From NCBI GenBank assembly GCA_002431965.1, contig DJEW01000010.1:32477-76389 (forward strand): a DNA stretch of 43,913 nt, written 5' to 3'. The stretch comes from Clostridiales bacterium UBA5888 (GTDB lineage Bacteria; Bacillota; Clostridia; Oscillospirales; Oscillospiraceae). Positions 1 through 7,033 of the stretch are shown here, in pieces (the stretch's first letter is position 1; every line of letters begins with the position of its first letter). Both the position numbers and the translations under genes were made by a program. The notes beneath the pieces were generated by a model that saw only the letters and a list, made by a program, of their open reading frames with translations, was not told the DNA's origin and searched no databases.

Positions 1-2
1 CC

Positions 3-413
3 GAGCTTATATGCGACGGCTTTCATATCCACCCTGCGGTCGTAAACGCCGTGCACCGCATGTTCGCTGAAAAGCTTGTGATCATCAGCGACTCTCTGCG
101 CTGCGCGGGCATGCCGGACGGAGAGTATGAGCTCGGCGGGCAGCAGATAATCGTGCGCGACGGGAAAGCGACGCTCTTTGACGGGACGATCGCAGGCTCC
201 TCTACAAATCTTATGCAGGAGCTGCGCAACGTTGTGTCGTTCGGCATACCGCTGGAGGATGCGGTATATGCGCTCACGGAAGCGCCGGCGCGCTCCATCG
301 GCTGCTTCGGCACGATAGGCTCGCTTGCCGAGGGCAAGCAGGCGGACTTTCTCATCGTGGGGGGAAAGCTTGATCTGCAGGCGGTTTATATCGGCGGAGA
401 GCGAGTAAAATAA
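3..413 (+). CDS. nagA: N-acetylglucosamine-6-phosphate deacetylase, 3' part
   Basis: This is the C-terminal part of an open frame that enters from outside the window. NagA removes the acetyl group from GlcNAc-6-phosphate, giving glucosamine-6-phosphate for amino-sugar and cell-wall recycling in the cytoplasm. The visible part begins with a CDGFHIHP stretch (metal-site histidines). It continues with IISDSLRCAGMPDG, where the Asp is the expected catalytic residue of the amidohydrolase fold. The usual NagA ending follows, with a TEAPAR helix, GSLAEGKQADFLIV, and a final short strand that gives the small beta-sandwich. The stop is TAA at 411-413. Upstream neighbours cannot be seen, so operon context is unknown. 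Recognition rests on motif order in about 136 residues; other amidohydrolases are less likely because of the SDSLRCAG segment. Confidence 0.9.
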   Translation, partial: ELICDGFHIHPAVVNAVHRMFAEKLVIISDSLRCAGMPDGEYELGGQQIIVRDGKATLFDGTIAGSSTNLMQELRNVVSFGIPLEDAVYALTEAPARSIGCFGTIGSLAEGKQADFLIVGGKLDLQAVYIGGERVK

Positions 414-441
414 AAATATTATGTAAATTTGCGAAAAACTG

Positions 442-470
442 TTCCAAAAAGGAAACAGGTGTGGTAAAAT
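442..470 (+). promoter_or_regulatory. Possible sigma-A-type promoter for the 537 lipoprotein gene
   Basis: TTCCAA at 442-447 and TAAAAT at 465-470 are 17 bp apart, and TGG precedes the -10 box. The -35 match is poor. The site lies about 65 bp upstream of the start codon at 537, in the only gap between nagA and that gene. Confidence 0.35.
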
Positions 471-536
471 CAGATATGTATAATATTTGACTGCGCACAC
501 TCTCGCAGGAGAGCGCCGAAAGGAGAATATATAAAA

Positions 537-1352
537 ATGAAAAAAACTATCGCATTGATACTTGCGGTCGTAATGGCGCTGTGCTTTGCCGCCTGCGGCG
601 GCGGCGCGACCGAGCCTGCCGGCGATCCGAATGCCGTCGGCACCGGCAAGCTTGAGGAGACCGCCGGAGAGACCATCACCGACGTCAGCAAGCTCAAGCC
701 CGAGGCGAACGTCAACCCATCCACCATTGACGTCGGGCAGGCAATGAACGGCGCGCACACGGGCGACGCATGGTATGCCAACGGAATCCGCGGCGATAAC
801 TACATCTATTTTGATAAGGCTGACAACAGCAGCATCGGGCTTGCCTACGTCAAGGTCGAGGCGGGTCAGGTCGTCAAGACCGTCGTGTGCGGCATGACGG
901 ACGATAACCACCTTATCGACGAGGAAGCCGCAGAGGGCGAGAGCGGGATAGACATTGTGTTCCTTGATGATTTCAAGGCGTATGACTACAAAAACGACAC
1001 CTGGTATGTCCGCGGAGACCCCAAGACCATTGAGCAGCTTTTTGTCGGCATACAGCTTGCCGAGCAGAGCAATCCCTCCAACACCCTTATTCTCAAGGGC
1101 GACGGCACCGGTCTTGAGGTGTTTGACGGCGAGGAGGATCCGCTCACGTGGACAATGACAAGCGCATCCACGCTCAAGTTCAACGACGGCGAGTATGACT
1201 ATGTTCTGGACATCATCGTTGATGAAAACAACAATTTCGTCAGTCTCTCCGAGCAGAACCTCCGCATCTTCATCCCCGAGGATAAGATAGGTCAGCCGAC
1301 CGAAGCGCAGGGCGAGGACACCGCACCCGCACAGGCGGCGGCGCAGGGCTGA
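537..1352 (+). CDS. Secreted lipoprotein of unknown function
   Basis: The 271-residue protein starts with a lipoprotein signal peptide: KK at positions 2-3, a hydrophobic core, and lipobox FAAC with the lipidated Cys at 20. It should be anchored on the outer face of the membrane. After an acidic low-complexity linker (about 22-65) comes a compact domain of about 180 residues, rich in alternating hydrophobic strands. It ends in an Ala/Gln/Glu-rich tail that looks disordered. The region around GDGTGLEVFDG followed by LTWTM is loosely like the calycin-type beta strands seen in clostridial lipoproteins, but I cannot assign a family. The start is well fixed by GAAAGGAG about 11 bases upstream. The gene appears monocistronic, with its own possible promoter and a strong terminator directly downstream. 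Confidence 0.82.
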   Translation: MKKTIALILAVVMALCFAACGGGATEPAGDPNAVGTGKLEETAGETITDVSKLKPEANVNPSTIDVGQAMNGAHTGDAWYANGIRGDNYIYFDKADNSSIGLAYVKVEAGQVVKTVVCGMTDDNHLIDEEAAEGESGIDIVFLDDFKAYDYKNDTWYVRGDPKTIEQLFVGIQLAEQSNPSNTLILKGDGTGLEVFDGEEDPLTWTMTSASTLKFNDGEYDYVLDIIVDENNNFVSLSEQNLRIFIPEDKIGQPTEAQGEDTAPAQAAAQG

Positions 1353-1367
1353 TAACCGCACAGGCAG

Positions 1368-1405
1368 AAAAACGCACCCCCGGAGGTTTTCCGGGGGTGC
1401 GTTTT
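1368..1405. terminator. Bidirectional intrinsic terminator
   Basis: A perfect G+C-rich stem (CGCACCCCCGGA at 1373-1384 against TCCGGGGGTGCG at 1390-1401) has a five-base loop, with A residues on the left and TTTT on the right. It separates the convergent genes ending at 1352 (plus) and 1426 (minus) and can serve both. Confidence 0.9.
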
Positions 1406-1425
1406 CATATGGTACATATGTGCGA

Positions 1426-2445
1426 TTATTCTTCCTTCGTATCATCCGCGCCGGCGTCGGATTTTTTGACCTTGCCTGCCCGGCGCTTTCTGCGCACGGA
1501 TCTGACGATGAGCACGACGACACCCACAGCGGCGGCAAGGACGATCAGCACAGGCAGCGCGCCGGCAAGCCAGATGAGAAGCTCACTGAAAAAGCCCCCT
1601 ATGGCGCGCAGACTGGCGCGCAGCGAGGTCAGAAGACGCTGACCGTAGCCGGGCTTTGCGGCGGGGGTCTCCGGCGTGTATTCGGCGACCTCTTCAACGC
1701 TGAGATACACCGTGCTGTAGCTGACCTGGCGATCCCAGTTTTTCAGCGTGGACTGCAGCGATTCTATCTGATAGCGCAGCTCCGTCAGCTTTTCCTCTAT
1801 CGTTATCACGTCCTCCACGGTCTCCGCCTTTTCCATCATTTCCAGCAGACGCGCTTCCTGCGTCCGGTATGCGGTCAGGCGCGCCTCGGCGTCGTAATAC
1901 TGGCTTGTGACATTGTCGGTGTACGTGTAGGTATACGGCACGTTGCCAAGCGTGGAGAGACTGCCCATAATGTCGGAGAAGCTTGCGCTGGGGATGCGTA
2001 TGGTATAGCTGGCGGAGCGGGAGCTGGTGCTGCCGCGGGTCTTGCTGTAATAATTCGCGCCATTGATGCTGCTCGACTCTATCCAGCCGTTGTACTGCTC
2101 CACGAGCTTTGCAACGCCCGCAAGCGTCCCGTCAAAATCCGTGGTCTCTACGGTGGCATCGGCGGAGTAGATTATCTTGTCCGGATCAACCTCCGGCAGG
2201 GAATCCTCGCTTTTGCTGCCGTCCGCAGCGGCAGGCTGCGATTCAGGCGCGGCGGCGTTCATGGCAAAGCCGCCGTAGCCGCCTTCCGCGGCTTCATCGC
2301 TGTATAGGGCATTGGATCCTGCCGGCGCTTCCGCGGTGCTCTGATCCGAGGAGCGGCTGAGAGCCGAGACGGGGCTGGACGCGCCGCACGCGGCGAGCGA
2401 CAGCAGCATCATAAGAGCAAGGAAAATGCCAGTTAACTTTTTCAT
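1426..2445 (-). CDS. DUF4349 domain lipoprotein
   Basis: The protein has 339 residues. It begins with a lipoprotein signal (MKKLTGIFLALMMLLSLAAC, lipidated Cys20), then a low-complexity Ser/Ala-rich linker to about residue 90. The DUF4349 region follows. It begins IIYSADATVETTDFDGT and includes a strand-turn-strand pattern and a predicted coiled coil (YDAEARLTAYRTQEARLLEMMEKAETVEDV). A C-terminal membrane helix (LPVLIVLAAAVGVVVLIV) is followed by a basic tail, so the central domain sits outside the cell, held at both ends. The start at 2445 is chosen because it gives the signal peptide and has CGGAGG 7-12 bases upstream; a longer frame to 2514 has neither. The family is common in Firmicutes envelopes but its molecular role is not known to me. 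Confidence 0.88.
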   Translation of the reverse strand: MKKLTGIFLALMMLLSLAACGASSPVSALSRSSDQSTAEAPAGSNALYSDEAAEGGYGGFAMNAAAPESQPAAADGSKSEDSLPEVDPDKIIYSADATVETTDFDGTLAGVAKLVEQYNGWIESSSINGANYYSKTRGSTSSRSASYTIRIPSASFSDIMGSLSTLGNVPYTYTYTDNVTSQYYDAEARLTAYRTQEARLLEMMEKAETVEDVITIEEKLTELRYQIESLQSTLKNWDRQVSYSTVYLSVEEVAEYTPETPAAKPGYGQRLLTSLRASLRAIGGFFSELLIWLAGALPVLIVLAAAVGVVVLIVRSVRRKRRAGKVKKSDAGADDTKEE

Positions 2446-2519
2446 GTCTGTTCCTCCGTTGTGCTTTATTCTGCAAGTGATATTCTGACGCTGAGAGCGG
2501 AAAAAAGTTTCCATACAAT

Positions 2520-2548
2520 ATAATAGAACAAATTTTTGTTGTTTACAA
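2520..2548 (-). promoter_or_regulatory. Promoter of the DUF4349 lipoprotein gene
   Basis: On the minus strand TTGTAA (complement of 2543-2548) and TATTAT (complement of 2520-2525) are 17 bp apart. The -35 hexamer overlaps the -35 box of the divergent promoter at 2542-2570, so polymerase can hardly occupy both at once. Confidence 0.6.
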
Positions 2549-2570
2549 TTTGTTCATATGCTGTTATACT
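2542..2570 (+). promoter_or_regulatory. Promoter of the YhhN-family gene
   Basis: TTTACA at 2542-2547 and TATACT at 2565-2570 are 17 bp apart, close to the sigma-A consensus. The site is about 60 bp before the start codon at 2629. Confidence 0.65.
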
Positions 2571-2628
2571 CGGAATCGAGGTAAAGAAGTTAACGCGCCT
2601 TGCGGCGCGCGATACGGAGGAGAATTGG

Positions 2629-3324
2629 ATGCCTGATACCGTTACGGTGATCTGCGCTCTTGCGCTGACGGCGGGATGCGCCCTGCTCGGCAGGAGCTTT
2701 CTCATGGCGTGTGAACAAAAGAATTATGACCGCGCATTCTGGCTCAAGGGTGCGGCGGGGCTGTGCTTTGCGGCACTGGGGCTGATGATGGCGCGCGGCG
2801 CGGTGCAGCCGGATTATGCCCGGCGCGTGTGCATAGGGCTTTTTCTCGGTCTTACCGGGGATGAGCTGCTGGCGATGCGCTTTCTGCGCCCGGCGCGGCA
2901 CGATGAATTTTTTTCCGCCGGTGCGACGGCGTTCGCGGCAGGGCACATACTGTACATATGGGCGCTGCTCTCTCTGTCCGGTGCGCGGCTCGTCAGCGCA
3001 CTGCCGGTATTCATCATCGGTTATTCCGCGGCGCTTATATATGGCTATTTCCGGAAAGTTGATGCGGGCAGGCTCACACCGTGCGCAATGGCGTACATTG
3101 CGCTGGTGGTGTTCATGGGCGCGACGGCGGGCGTGGCGGCAGTGCGGACGTTCAGCGTTGGGACGCTGATGTTCGCCGCGGCAGGCGTGTGCTTTTCCGT
3201 GAGCGACTGCATACTCTGCGCATACTGCTACGGCAGCAGGAAAACGACCGGCATGAATGTCGCCGTCCACGCCACATATTACGGCGCGCAGCTGCTGATC
3301 GCATGGAGCATCGCGCTGGTATGA
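2629..3324 (+). CDS. YhhN/TMEM86-family integral membrane protein
   Basis: This 231-residue protein has about eight hydrophobic segments. It carries the two sequence signatures of the YhhN/TMEM86 family: an early GLFLGLTGDELL segment followed by an F(S)AGATAFAAGHILYIW helix, and a late helix containing CFSVSDCILCAYCYG (the conserved SD pair). Animal TMEM86 proteins hydrolyse the vinyl-ether bond of lysoplasmalogen, and plasmalogens occur in many anaerobic clostridia. Lysoplasmalogenase activity is therefore a reasonable but untested inference. The start ATG at 2629 has CGGAGGAG about 7 bases upstream; the in-frame ATG at 2536 lies within the promoter and is not used. The gene is divergent from the DUF4349 lipoprotein and ends before a shared hairpin terminator. 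Confidence 0.8.
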   Translation: MPDTVTVICALALTAGCALLGRSFLMACEQKNYDRAFWLKGAAGLCFAALGLMMARGAVQPDYARRVCIGLFLGLTGDELLAMRFLRPARHDEFFSAGATAFAAGHILYIWALLSLSGARLVSALPVFIIGYSAALIYGYFRKVDAGRLTPCAMAYIALVVFMGATAGVAAVRTFSVGTLMFAAAGVCFSVSDCILCAYCYGSRKTTGMNVAVHATYYGAQLLIAWSIALV

Positions 3325-3367
3325 TGATAGCCGGGATGAGCGGTATGATTATGAGTATAATAACCGG

Positions 3368-3397
3368 TTCAGTGCGCGGAGAGATCCGCGCACTGAA
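3368..3397. terminator. Bidirectional terminator hairpin
   Basis: A perfect 13-bp inverted repeat (TTCAGTGCGCGGA at 3368-3380, complement at 3385-3397) has a four-base loop. It lies between the convergent stops at 3324 (plus) and 3403 (minus). The U-tracts are short, so efficiency may be modest. Confidence 0.75.
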
Positions 3398-3402
3398 TCA
3401 TT

Positions 3403-5364
3403 TTACGATATGTCTTTTTTTATGATATGGCACACACCGGCAGAGCCGTCAACGGCGTAGAGGGCGTTCTCCTCCACATCGCCGCCGAAGAAATCGGAGT
3501 ATGTTTCGCGGAAATAGTCGTTGATACGGAAAAGATATACATAGTCGTAATCGTCCAGAACAAGGGCTTCCCAATCTTCCGGGGCGATGATCTGCGTCCA
3601 GACATCACCGTCATAAAACGGCTCCTCGCCGACGCTCCAGCCGCTCAAATTGACCGTTTGATACGGGCGCAGTTCATATTTCATGACATAGTTTTGGAAG
3701 CCGTTGCCGCCTTGAACGATAAGATATACATTTGCTTTGCGCTCTCCAATGGCATTGCGGATATCCTCGGTCGTGGAATCATATGTGAGACGGGAGGAAA
3801 TGGAGGAATATACATACTCCGTGCTGAAGTAGCTTTCCAGAGTGGAGCGGCTTGAACAATAGAAGATGAGCGTTGCAAAGACGGCGATGTGTATGGCGTC
3901 GCAGTTTAAAGCGGATGCGGCGCAGAGGTAACCCAGAACAAGCGACAGCCACAGGCACGCAGCCAGTATGCCTATATACCGCGGCATGCTGGCAAGCCTC
4001 AGCGCCTCATACTCGGAGAACTTGAACATATATGTGGCGGCGAGACCGAGAACATATACAGCGGACATCACAGCTATGACGGCAAAATATGAATAACAGG
4101 GTCTCTTTGCGGCGCTTTCCGGTCTGGACAGACCTTTCTGCACGTATATTGTCATGAAAAAGACGCAGGCAAGCAGCGTGGTGAGCACGAGAATATATGA
4201 CATGGAGAGGTCGCCGATGCGTATTCCGCCGCGGATAAGCTCGGAAAAATAGTTTGCGGATACCTGCGCGCGGTAGCTTGTGTCGTTTCCGGCGAGGACG
4301 CTGAAGAGCACGCCGAGATCGTAAGGGGCACTGAAGCTGACCGCGGCATGGTCGAGCCGTATGTTGAGCTTCCACAGAAGCTTCGGCGCGGCGACGCATG
4401 CGGCGGACAGCAGCCAGAAGCACAGCTCGCGCCGGTCAAAGCGCGGCTTTACGCCCTCAGGCGCGGCAAAGCGGCGGACGCGGATATGGGTGACGGCGTT
4501 GAGAATAATGGCAAAGACGGCGAAGAGCATCCCGACGTCTTTAGAGAGAACGAGCGTGAAGCAGGTGAGAAATACGACCAGATTCCGGTAAATTGAAGTC
4601 TCGCGCGCTCTCTCTTGCCAGACAATGGAGTGGACGACGGCGGTCGCGGCGGCGATGCCGACGAAGCTGTCTATATAGATCGTGTGGAAAATCGACGAAA
4701 GATCAAAAAGCGAGAGCGAGATCAGAATGATGACGGCTCGGAACAGGACGGCAGCGGCGTGCTTGACGGGAGAAGCATCCCCGGCGATGCCGACAGACAG
4801 AAACGGCGCGAGCAGCGCGGCGACATAGACCTGATAGGCAAACAGCAGCCGCCATTCGGAAAAGCCGCCCGGTACGCCGAAAAGCTGATAGAGAATCTGG
4901 AAGAAGTACTGAAACAGCGCCATGGCGGGCGGATAGCTCTTGAACATGCTGTTTGATGCGGGGTTTGTGCCGAAGTCATTTATATAGGTCATGGTCTTGA
5001 CAATGTCGGCCCAGTGCGAAAATTCATCCCAGGTGCTCGCAAGCCAGCCGGCACAGCAGAAGCCGGCAATAAGGTATGCGGAGGCAAACATCACGGCACC
5101 GGGAGTGAAGAGCTTTGCCGCGGTCTCGCGCCATGCCCCGCGCCGGGCGCAGATACACACGGAAAAAGCGGCGGACGCCGCACTGAGCGCGAGCAGCACA
5201 TATACACCGGCACGCAGGTGCCCCGCCGTGCCGAAGAGAAAGAGCAGCACGCACATCGACATGCATGTTATTGGAATGACATATTCGTTCCTGAGCCTGA
5301 AAAATGAGACGCCGAAAAGACTGAGCGCTTCAATGACAAAGAGACCGACGAGTTGAACAAGCAT
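3403..5364 (-). CDS. Large polytopic membrane protein, possible GT-C-type glycosyltransferase
   Basis: This is a 653-residue membrane protein with about 11-13 hydrophobic segments between residues 1 and 525 and a soluble C-terminal domain of about 120 residues. After the first four helices comes an acidic loop, TWDEFSHWADI (D113, E114), and a few residues later KSYPPAMALF (144-146 YPP). That arrangement resembles the first extracellular loop of GT-C lipid-linked glycosyltransferases, where the acidic pair is catalytic. I cannot place it in a named family, so this is a suggestion only. It lies 21 bp downstream of the UPF0371 gene on the same strand and is probably transcribed with it. The ribosome site (GGCGGTGACGG) is weak, which would fit translation at low level or coupling. 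It may act in teichoic-acid or exopolysaccharide glycosylation. Confidence 0.75.
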   Translation of the reverse strand: MLVQLVGLFVIEALSLFGVSFFRLRNEYVIPITCMSMCVLLFLFGTAGHLRAGVYVLLALSAASAAFSVCICARRGAWRETAAKLFTPGAVMFASAYLIAGFCCAGWLASTWDEFSHWADIVKTMTYINDFGTNPASNSMFKSYPPAMALFQYFFQILYQLFGVPGGFSEWRLLFAYQVYVAALLAPFLSVGIAGDASPVKHAAAVLFRAVIILISLSLFDLSSIFHTIYIDSFVGIAAATAVVHSIVWQERARETSIYRNLVVFLTCFTLVLSKDVGMLFAVFAIILNAVTHIRVRRFAAPEGVKPRFDRRELCFWLLSAACVAAPKLLWKLNIRLDHAAVSFSAPYDLGVLFSVLAGNDTSYRAQVSANYFSELIRGGIRIGDLSMSYILVLTTLLACVFFMTIYVQKGLSRPESAAKRPCYSYFAVIAVMSAVYVLGLAATYMFKFSEYEALRLASMPRYIGILAACLWLSLVLGYLCAASALNCDAIHIAVFATLIFYCSSRSTLESYFSTEYVYSSISSRLTYDSTTEDIRNAIGERKANVYLIVQGGNGFQNYVMKYELRPYQTVNLSGWSVGEEPFYDGDVWTQIIAPEDWEALVLDDYDYVYLFRINDYFRETYSDFFGGDVEENALYAVDGSAGVCHIIKKDIS

Positions 5365-5385
5365 TATCCGTCACCGCCAATTCAG

Positions 5386-6879
5386 TTATTTATGGTACAG
5401 CTTTTTGACCTGATAGCGCGGCTCGCAGGTTATGTTTATGCCGAGCTTTCTGAACTGATCGAGATCAACATGGGAGAGAATGACGGTCGAGTGCGCCTCG
5501 CAGGCGCGAAGCCTGTCAAGCTGATCTATGGCATAGCCCGCGATTGGGTTGGTGACGGCGCAGATGGACAGCGCTATCAAAAGCTCGTCCGTGTGCAGCC
5601 GGGGGTTGCGGTTGCCCATATGCTCGACCTTGAGATGCTGGATAGGCTCTATAATGCTCGGCGGGATGAGAAGCATCTTCCGGTCTATCCCGGCGAGCGC
5701 TTTCAGGGCGTTCATGAGACACGCAGACGCCGGGCCGAGAAGGGAGGAGGTCTTGCCGGTGATGATCCTGCCGTCCGGCAGCTCAATGGACACGGCGGGC
5801 GCGCCCGTCTCCTCTGCGCGCGCGAGCGCCGCCGCAACGACGGGGCGATCGTCCGGCGATACGCCGGCGGTGCTCATCACAAGCTCGATGCGCCGCGCCT
5901 CGCCGGGATCGGACAGCCCCTGATGCGCCGCGCATGCCGCAGAGTAGTACCGGCGGATGATCTCCTGCCTGGCTGCATCGCAGCACACCGCGTCGTCTGA
6001 AATGCAGTATCCTATCATGTTCACGCCCATGTCCGTGGGGCTTTTGTACGGACTCTCACCGTACATGCGCTTGAACATCGCCTCAAGCACGGGGAAGATC
6101 TCCACATCGCGGTTATAGTTGACGGCGGTCTGACCGTAAGCCTCAAGGTGAAACGGGTCGATCATGTTCACGTCGTCAAGATCGGCTGTCGCCGCCTCGT
6201 AGGCGAGGTTGACCGGATGCTTGAGCGGAAGATTCCACACGGGGAAAGTCTCAAACTTGGCGTAGCCCGCGTTGACGCCGCGCCTGTGCTCATGGTAGAG
6301 CTGGCTGAGGCAGGTCGCCATTTTGCCGCTGCCGGGACCCGGCGCCGTGACGACAACGAGAGAGCGCGAGGTCTCTATATAATCATTTCTGCCGAAGCCC
6401 TCATCCGAGACGATAAGGGAGACGTTCTGGGGATAGTCGGGGATTATGTAATGGCGGTAGACGCGTATGCCCAGGTTCTCCAGCCGCTTCTGGAACTGCT
6501 CCGCCACTGCCTGACCGCGAAAGTGCGTTATCACGACGCTGCCGAAATACAGCCCTATACCGCGAAAAGCGTCGATGAGACGCAGAGTGTCCTCATCATA
6601 TGTGATGCCGAGGTCGCCGCGGTGCTTGCTGCGCTCGATATCGTCGGCAGAGATGGCGATGACGATCTCCGCCACATCGCGCATCTCAAGGAGCATACGG
6701 ACCTTGCTGTCGGGAAGGAAGCCCGGAAGCACGCGCGATGCGTGATAATCGTCGAAGAGCTTGCCGCCGAATTCCAGATACAGCTTGCCGCCGAATTTTG
6801 AGATCCTGTCGCGGATATTCTGCGATTGGAGCTTCACATATTTGTCGTTATCGAAACCGAGGGCACCCATAAAATCCAT
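5386..6879 (-). CDS. UPF0371 / DUF1846 family protein
   Basis: The 497-residue protein matches the conserved UPF0371 (DUF1846) family in length and over its whole course. It has the opening GFDNDKYVKLQSQNI, then KLYLEFGGKLFDDYHASRVLPGF, a loop APGPGSGKMATCLSQ (181-186 GPGSGK, resembling a nucleotide-binding P-loop), and a later PTDMGVNMIGYCISDD segment. Family members are cytoplasmic and of unknown biochemical role. The glycine-rich loop is compatible with phosphate or nucleotide binding, but that is inference. The start is either ATG 6879, with GGGGAG only 3 bases upstream, or ATG 6870 three codons later, where the same site is 12 bases away; neither spacing is ideal. A promoter lies at 6917-6945, and the membrane-protein gene at 5364 follows in the same transcript. 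Confidence 0.9.
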   Translation of the reverse strand: MDFMGALGFDNDKYVKLQSQNIRDRISKFGGKLYLEFGGKLFDDYHASRVLPGFLPDSKVRMLLEMRDVAEIVIAISADDIERSKHRGDLGITYDEDTLRLIDAFRGIGLYFGSVVITHFRGQAVAEQFQKRLENLGIRVYRHYIIPDYPQNVSLIVSDEGFGRNDYIETSRSLVVVTAPGPGSGKMATCLSQLYHEHRRGVNAGYAKFETFPVWNLPLKHPVNLAYEAATADLDDVNMIDPFHLEAYGQTAVNYNRDVEIFPVLEAMFKRMYGESPYKSPTDMGVNMIGYCISDDAVCCDAARQEIIRRYYSAACAAHQGLSDPGEARRIELVMSTAGVSPDDRPVVAAALARAEETGAPAVSIELPDGRIITGKTSSLLGPASACLMNALKALAGIDRKMLLIPPSIIEPIQHLKVEHMGNRNPRLHTDELLIALSICAVTNPIAGYAIDQLDRLRACEAHSTVILSHVDLDQFRKLGINITCEPRYQVKKLYHK

Positions 6880-6916
6880 ATTCTCCCCATTTTGATTCTG
6901 TATTTTACAAGATCAT

Positions 6917-6945
6917 ATTTTATCACACGGAGAACATGAACACAA
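6917..6945 (-). promoter_or_regulatory. Promoter for the UPF0371-membrane protein pair
   Basis: On the minus strand TTGTGT (complement of 6940-6945) and TAAAAT (complement of 6917-6922) are 17 bp apart, about 40 bp upstream of the start codon at 6879. Confidence 0.5.
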
Positions 6946-6976
6946 CAAGATTATACTTTTTTTATTCATAAACCTG

Positions 6977-6985
6977 TGCTATAAT
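6977..6985 (+). promoter_or_regulatory. Extended -10 promoter element for secA
   Basis: TGCTATAAT is a perfect extended -10 element. The -35 position 17 bp upstream holds only T residues, as is usual for extended -10 promoters. It lies about 50 bp before the secA start codon. Confidence 0.55.
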
Positions 6986-7033
6986 AATATCCTGTATAAC
7001 CATCAACAATTTCATCCACGAAAGGTCAATATC

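Noticed and set aside
1420..2307. A 295-codon plus-strand frame opposite the DUF4349 gene
   Set aside because: It begins directly after a terminator, has no ribosome site, and the minus strand holds a lipoprotein with a lipobox and good start.
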